A stretch of 5,177 bases of DNA from Porphyrobacter sp. UBA7686. GTDB lineage: Bacteria; Pseudomonadota; Alphaproteobacteria; Sphingomonadales; Sphingomonadaceae. Where the stretch lies: NCBI GenBank assembly GCA_002482865.1, contig DLGU01000079.1:5041-10217 (forward strand), read 5' to 3'. Positions 4,416 through 5,177 of the stretch are shown here, piece by piece; position 1 is the first letter of the stretch; every line of letters starts with the position of its first letter. The position numbers and the translations under genes were made by a program. Under the pieces are notes generated by a model, which was given only the letters and a program-made list of their open reading frames with translations, did no database searches and was not told the DNA's origin.

Positions 4416-4888
4416 CGCTTGGCTCCTTTGAACAGCCGCCGCACTGTCATCGCCGCGAGCATCACCGCCAGCAGCAACAGCCCCAACATCGCCGCACCCA
4501 GAAAGGCGAGCACTCCGTCAGCGGGCACGATATCCTGCGCCACAGGGGTCGCCTTGCCAAGCGCCCGCCCGATACCGAGCGCGACGCCGAAGGACGTCCC
4601 GGCGAAGGTGAACAGCCCGAACAGAGTGATCGCCGCACGCCACACCGCACCCCCGACCCGCTGCCCGAGCCACGCCAGCACCAGCGCGGCCAGCGTGAAC
4701 AGGAAGCCGAAGAAGGCGACCCGCACGGTCACCAGCAGATCCTGCCGGGCCGCCTCGGGCATCACGCTCCACACCTGACCGAGGAACTGGAGCACGCCGA
4801 GGGTCGTGACCCCCGCCCCGGCGACGCAGGCCGATAGCGGACGCAAACCCGCCATGCCCTGCTCGTCGGTTGTGCTGTCCTCAATCAT
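4412..4888 (-). CDS. four-helix integral membrane protein, function unknown
   Basis: This 158-residue protein has about four hydrophobic segments: 18-38, 53-75, 83-108 and 125-147. The N-terminus is short and acidic (MIEDSTTDEQ), and the C-terminus is basic (TVRRLFKGAKR), which by the positive-inside rule puts the C-terminus in the cytoplasm. There are no obvious catalytic motifs and no clear transporter signature, so I cannot assign a family. ATG at 4888 has only a weak G-rich stretch upstream; Met12 (ATG at 4855) is an alternative. It starts 27 nt after the nrdA stop and ends by overlapping the 43-residue gene, so it is the first of three membrane-protein genes inserted between nrdA and nrdB. 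Confidence 0.8.
   Translation of the reverse strand: MIEDSTTDEQGMAGLRPLSACVAGAGVTTLGVLQFLGQVWSVMPEAARQDLLVTVRVAFFGFLFTLAALVLAWLGQRVGGAVWRAAITLFGLFTFAGTSFGVALGIGRALGKATPVAQDIVPADGVLAFLGAAMLGLLLLAVMLAAMTVRRLFKGAKR
4423..4428 (-). promoter_or_regulatory. ribosome binding site of the 43-residue membrane protein
   Basis: AAGGAG on the minus strand lies 7 nt before ATG 4415, inside the 3' end of the preceding gene. It is the main evidence that the short frame is translated. Confidence 0.6.
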
Positions 4889-4915
4889 GCCGCCCCCAGA
4901 CCGGACCCCAAGCGC

Positions 4916-5177
4916 CTACTGGCAGCTCAGGCATTCCTCGTAATCGGTCTCGGCGCTGAGTTCGATCTTGGCGAGTTCGGAGGTGTTGTCCGCCTCCACT
5001 CCGCCGACGAAACCGGCGCGCTGCACGCTCTTGGAGCGGAGGTAGTACAGCGACTTGATGCCGCGCTCCCACGCCTGATAGTGCAGCATCATCAGGTCCC
5101 ACTTGTCGACATCGGCCGGGATGAACAGGTTCAGCGATTGCGCCTGGTCGATATAGGGCGTGCGGTCGGCCGCGAAT
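4916..5177 (-). CDS. nrdA: ribonucleoside-diphosphate reductase, alpha (R1) subunit, C-terminal part (runs off the right edge)
   Basis: These are the last 86 codons of the large, catalytic subunit of class I ribonucleotide reductase, which binds NDP substrates and reduces them with electrons from thioredoxin or glutaredoxin. The visible sequence begins FAADRTPYIDQAQSLNLF and continues with KWDLMMLHYQAWERGIKSLYY. The adjacent Tyr44-Tyr45 (local numbering) correspond to the E. coli Tyr730/Tyr731 pair that passes the radical from R2. The protein ends DYEECLSCQ. The terminal Cys pair (CxxC) is the mobile redox couple that re-reduces the active site; in E. coli this pair has four residues between the cysteines. 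The promoter and the rest of the gene are outside the window. The four-helix membrane protein gene follows 27 nt after the TAG stop. Confidence 0.97.
   Translation of the reverse strand, partial: FAADRTPYIDQAQSLNLFIPADVDKWDLMMLHYQAWERGIKSLYYLRSKSVQRAGFVGGVEADNTSELAKIELSAETDYEECLSCQ

Noticed and set aside
4223..4837. Plus-strand frame of 204 codons opposite the membrane-protein genes
   Set aside because: It is an Arg/Pro/Gln-rich antisense shadow, while the minus strand has coupled starts, stops and ribosome binding sites.

Overview
The window looks like chromosome from a GC-rich alphaproteobacterium, most likely Sphingomonadales (Erythrobacter/Sphingomonas-like). The basis is the style of the NrdA, NrdB and ArgB protein sequences, the small DUF465 protein, and a run of CCCGGG-type intergenic hairpins like those I associate with that order. 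This assignment is from recognition and has not been searched.

Left part (1-860). The first 70 codons of argB (acetylglutamate kinase, minus strand) run off the left edge. Divergent from it is a 58-residue Arg/Asp-rich protein built on repeated DRR triplets (plus strand). It converges on a DUF465/YdcH-family gene (minus strand), and a GC-rich hairpin sits in the 66-bp convergent gap. Upstream of the DUF465 gene is a near-perfect FNR/CRP-family box at 914-927, which suggests control by oxygen or redox state.

Middle (860-1456). About 600 bp hold no credible gene. The right half is a cluster of at least six GC-rich inverted repeats, two of which share an identical 22-nt stretch. The last repeat overlaps the 3' end of the neighbouring gene and supplies its stop codon.

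Right part (1457-5177). Seven minus-strand genes form what looks like one ribonucleotide reductase operon. In transcription order they are: the 3' end of nrdA (class I large subunit, with YY and a terminal CxxC), a four-helix membrane protein, a 43-residue single-helix protein missed by a normal length cutoff, a 61-residue two-helix protein, nrdB (small subunit with all six iron ligands and the radical tyrosine), a PIN-domain putative ribonuclease, and a protein resembling a cysteine-less HNH nuclease. Junctions are tight: ATGA overlap at 4412-4415, GTGA overlap at 2914-2917, 18 nt between the PIN and HNH-like genes, and 27 nt after nrdA. NrdA and NrdB together make dNDPs. The membrane proteins between them and the two nuclease-like proteins behind them have no established role in that reaction.

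The best candidates for something undescribed are the PIN gene, which is clearly AT-richer than its surroundings yet translationally coupled to nrdB, the HNH-like partner behind it, and the set of small membrane proteins between nrdA and nrdB.
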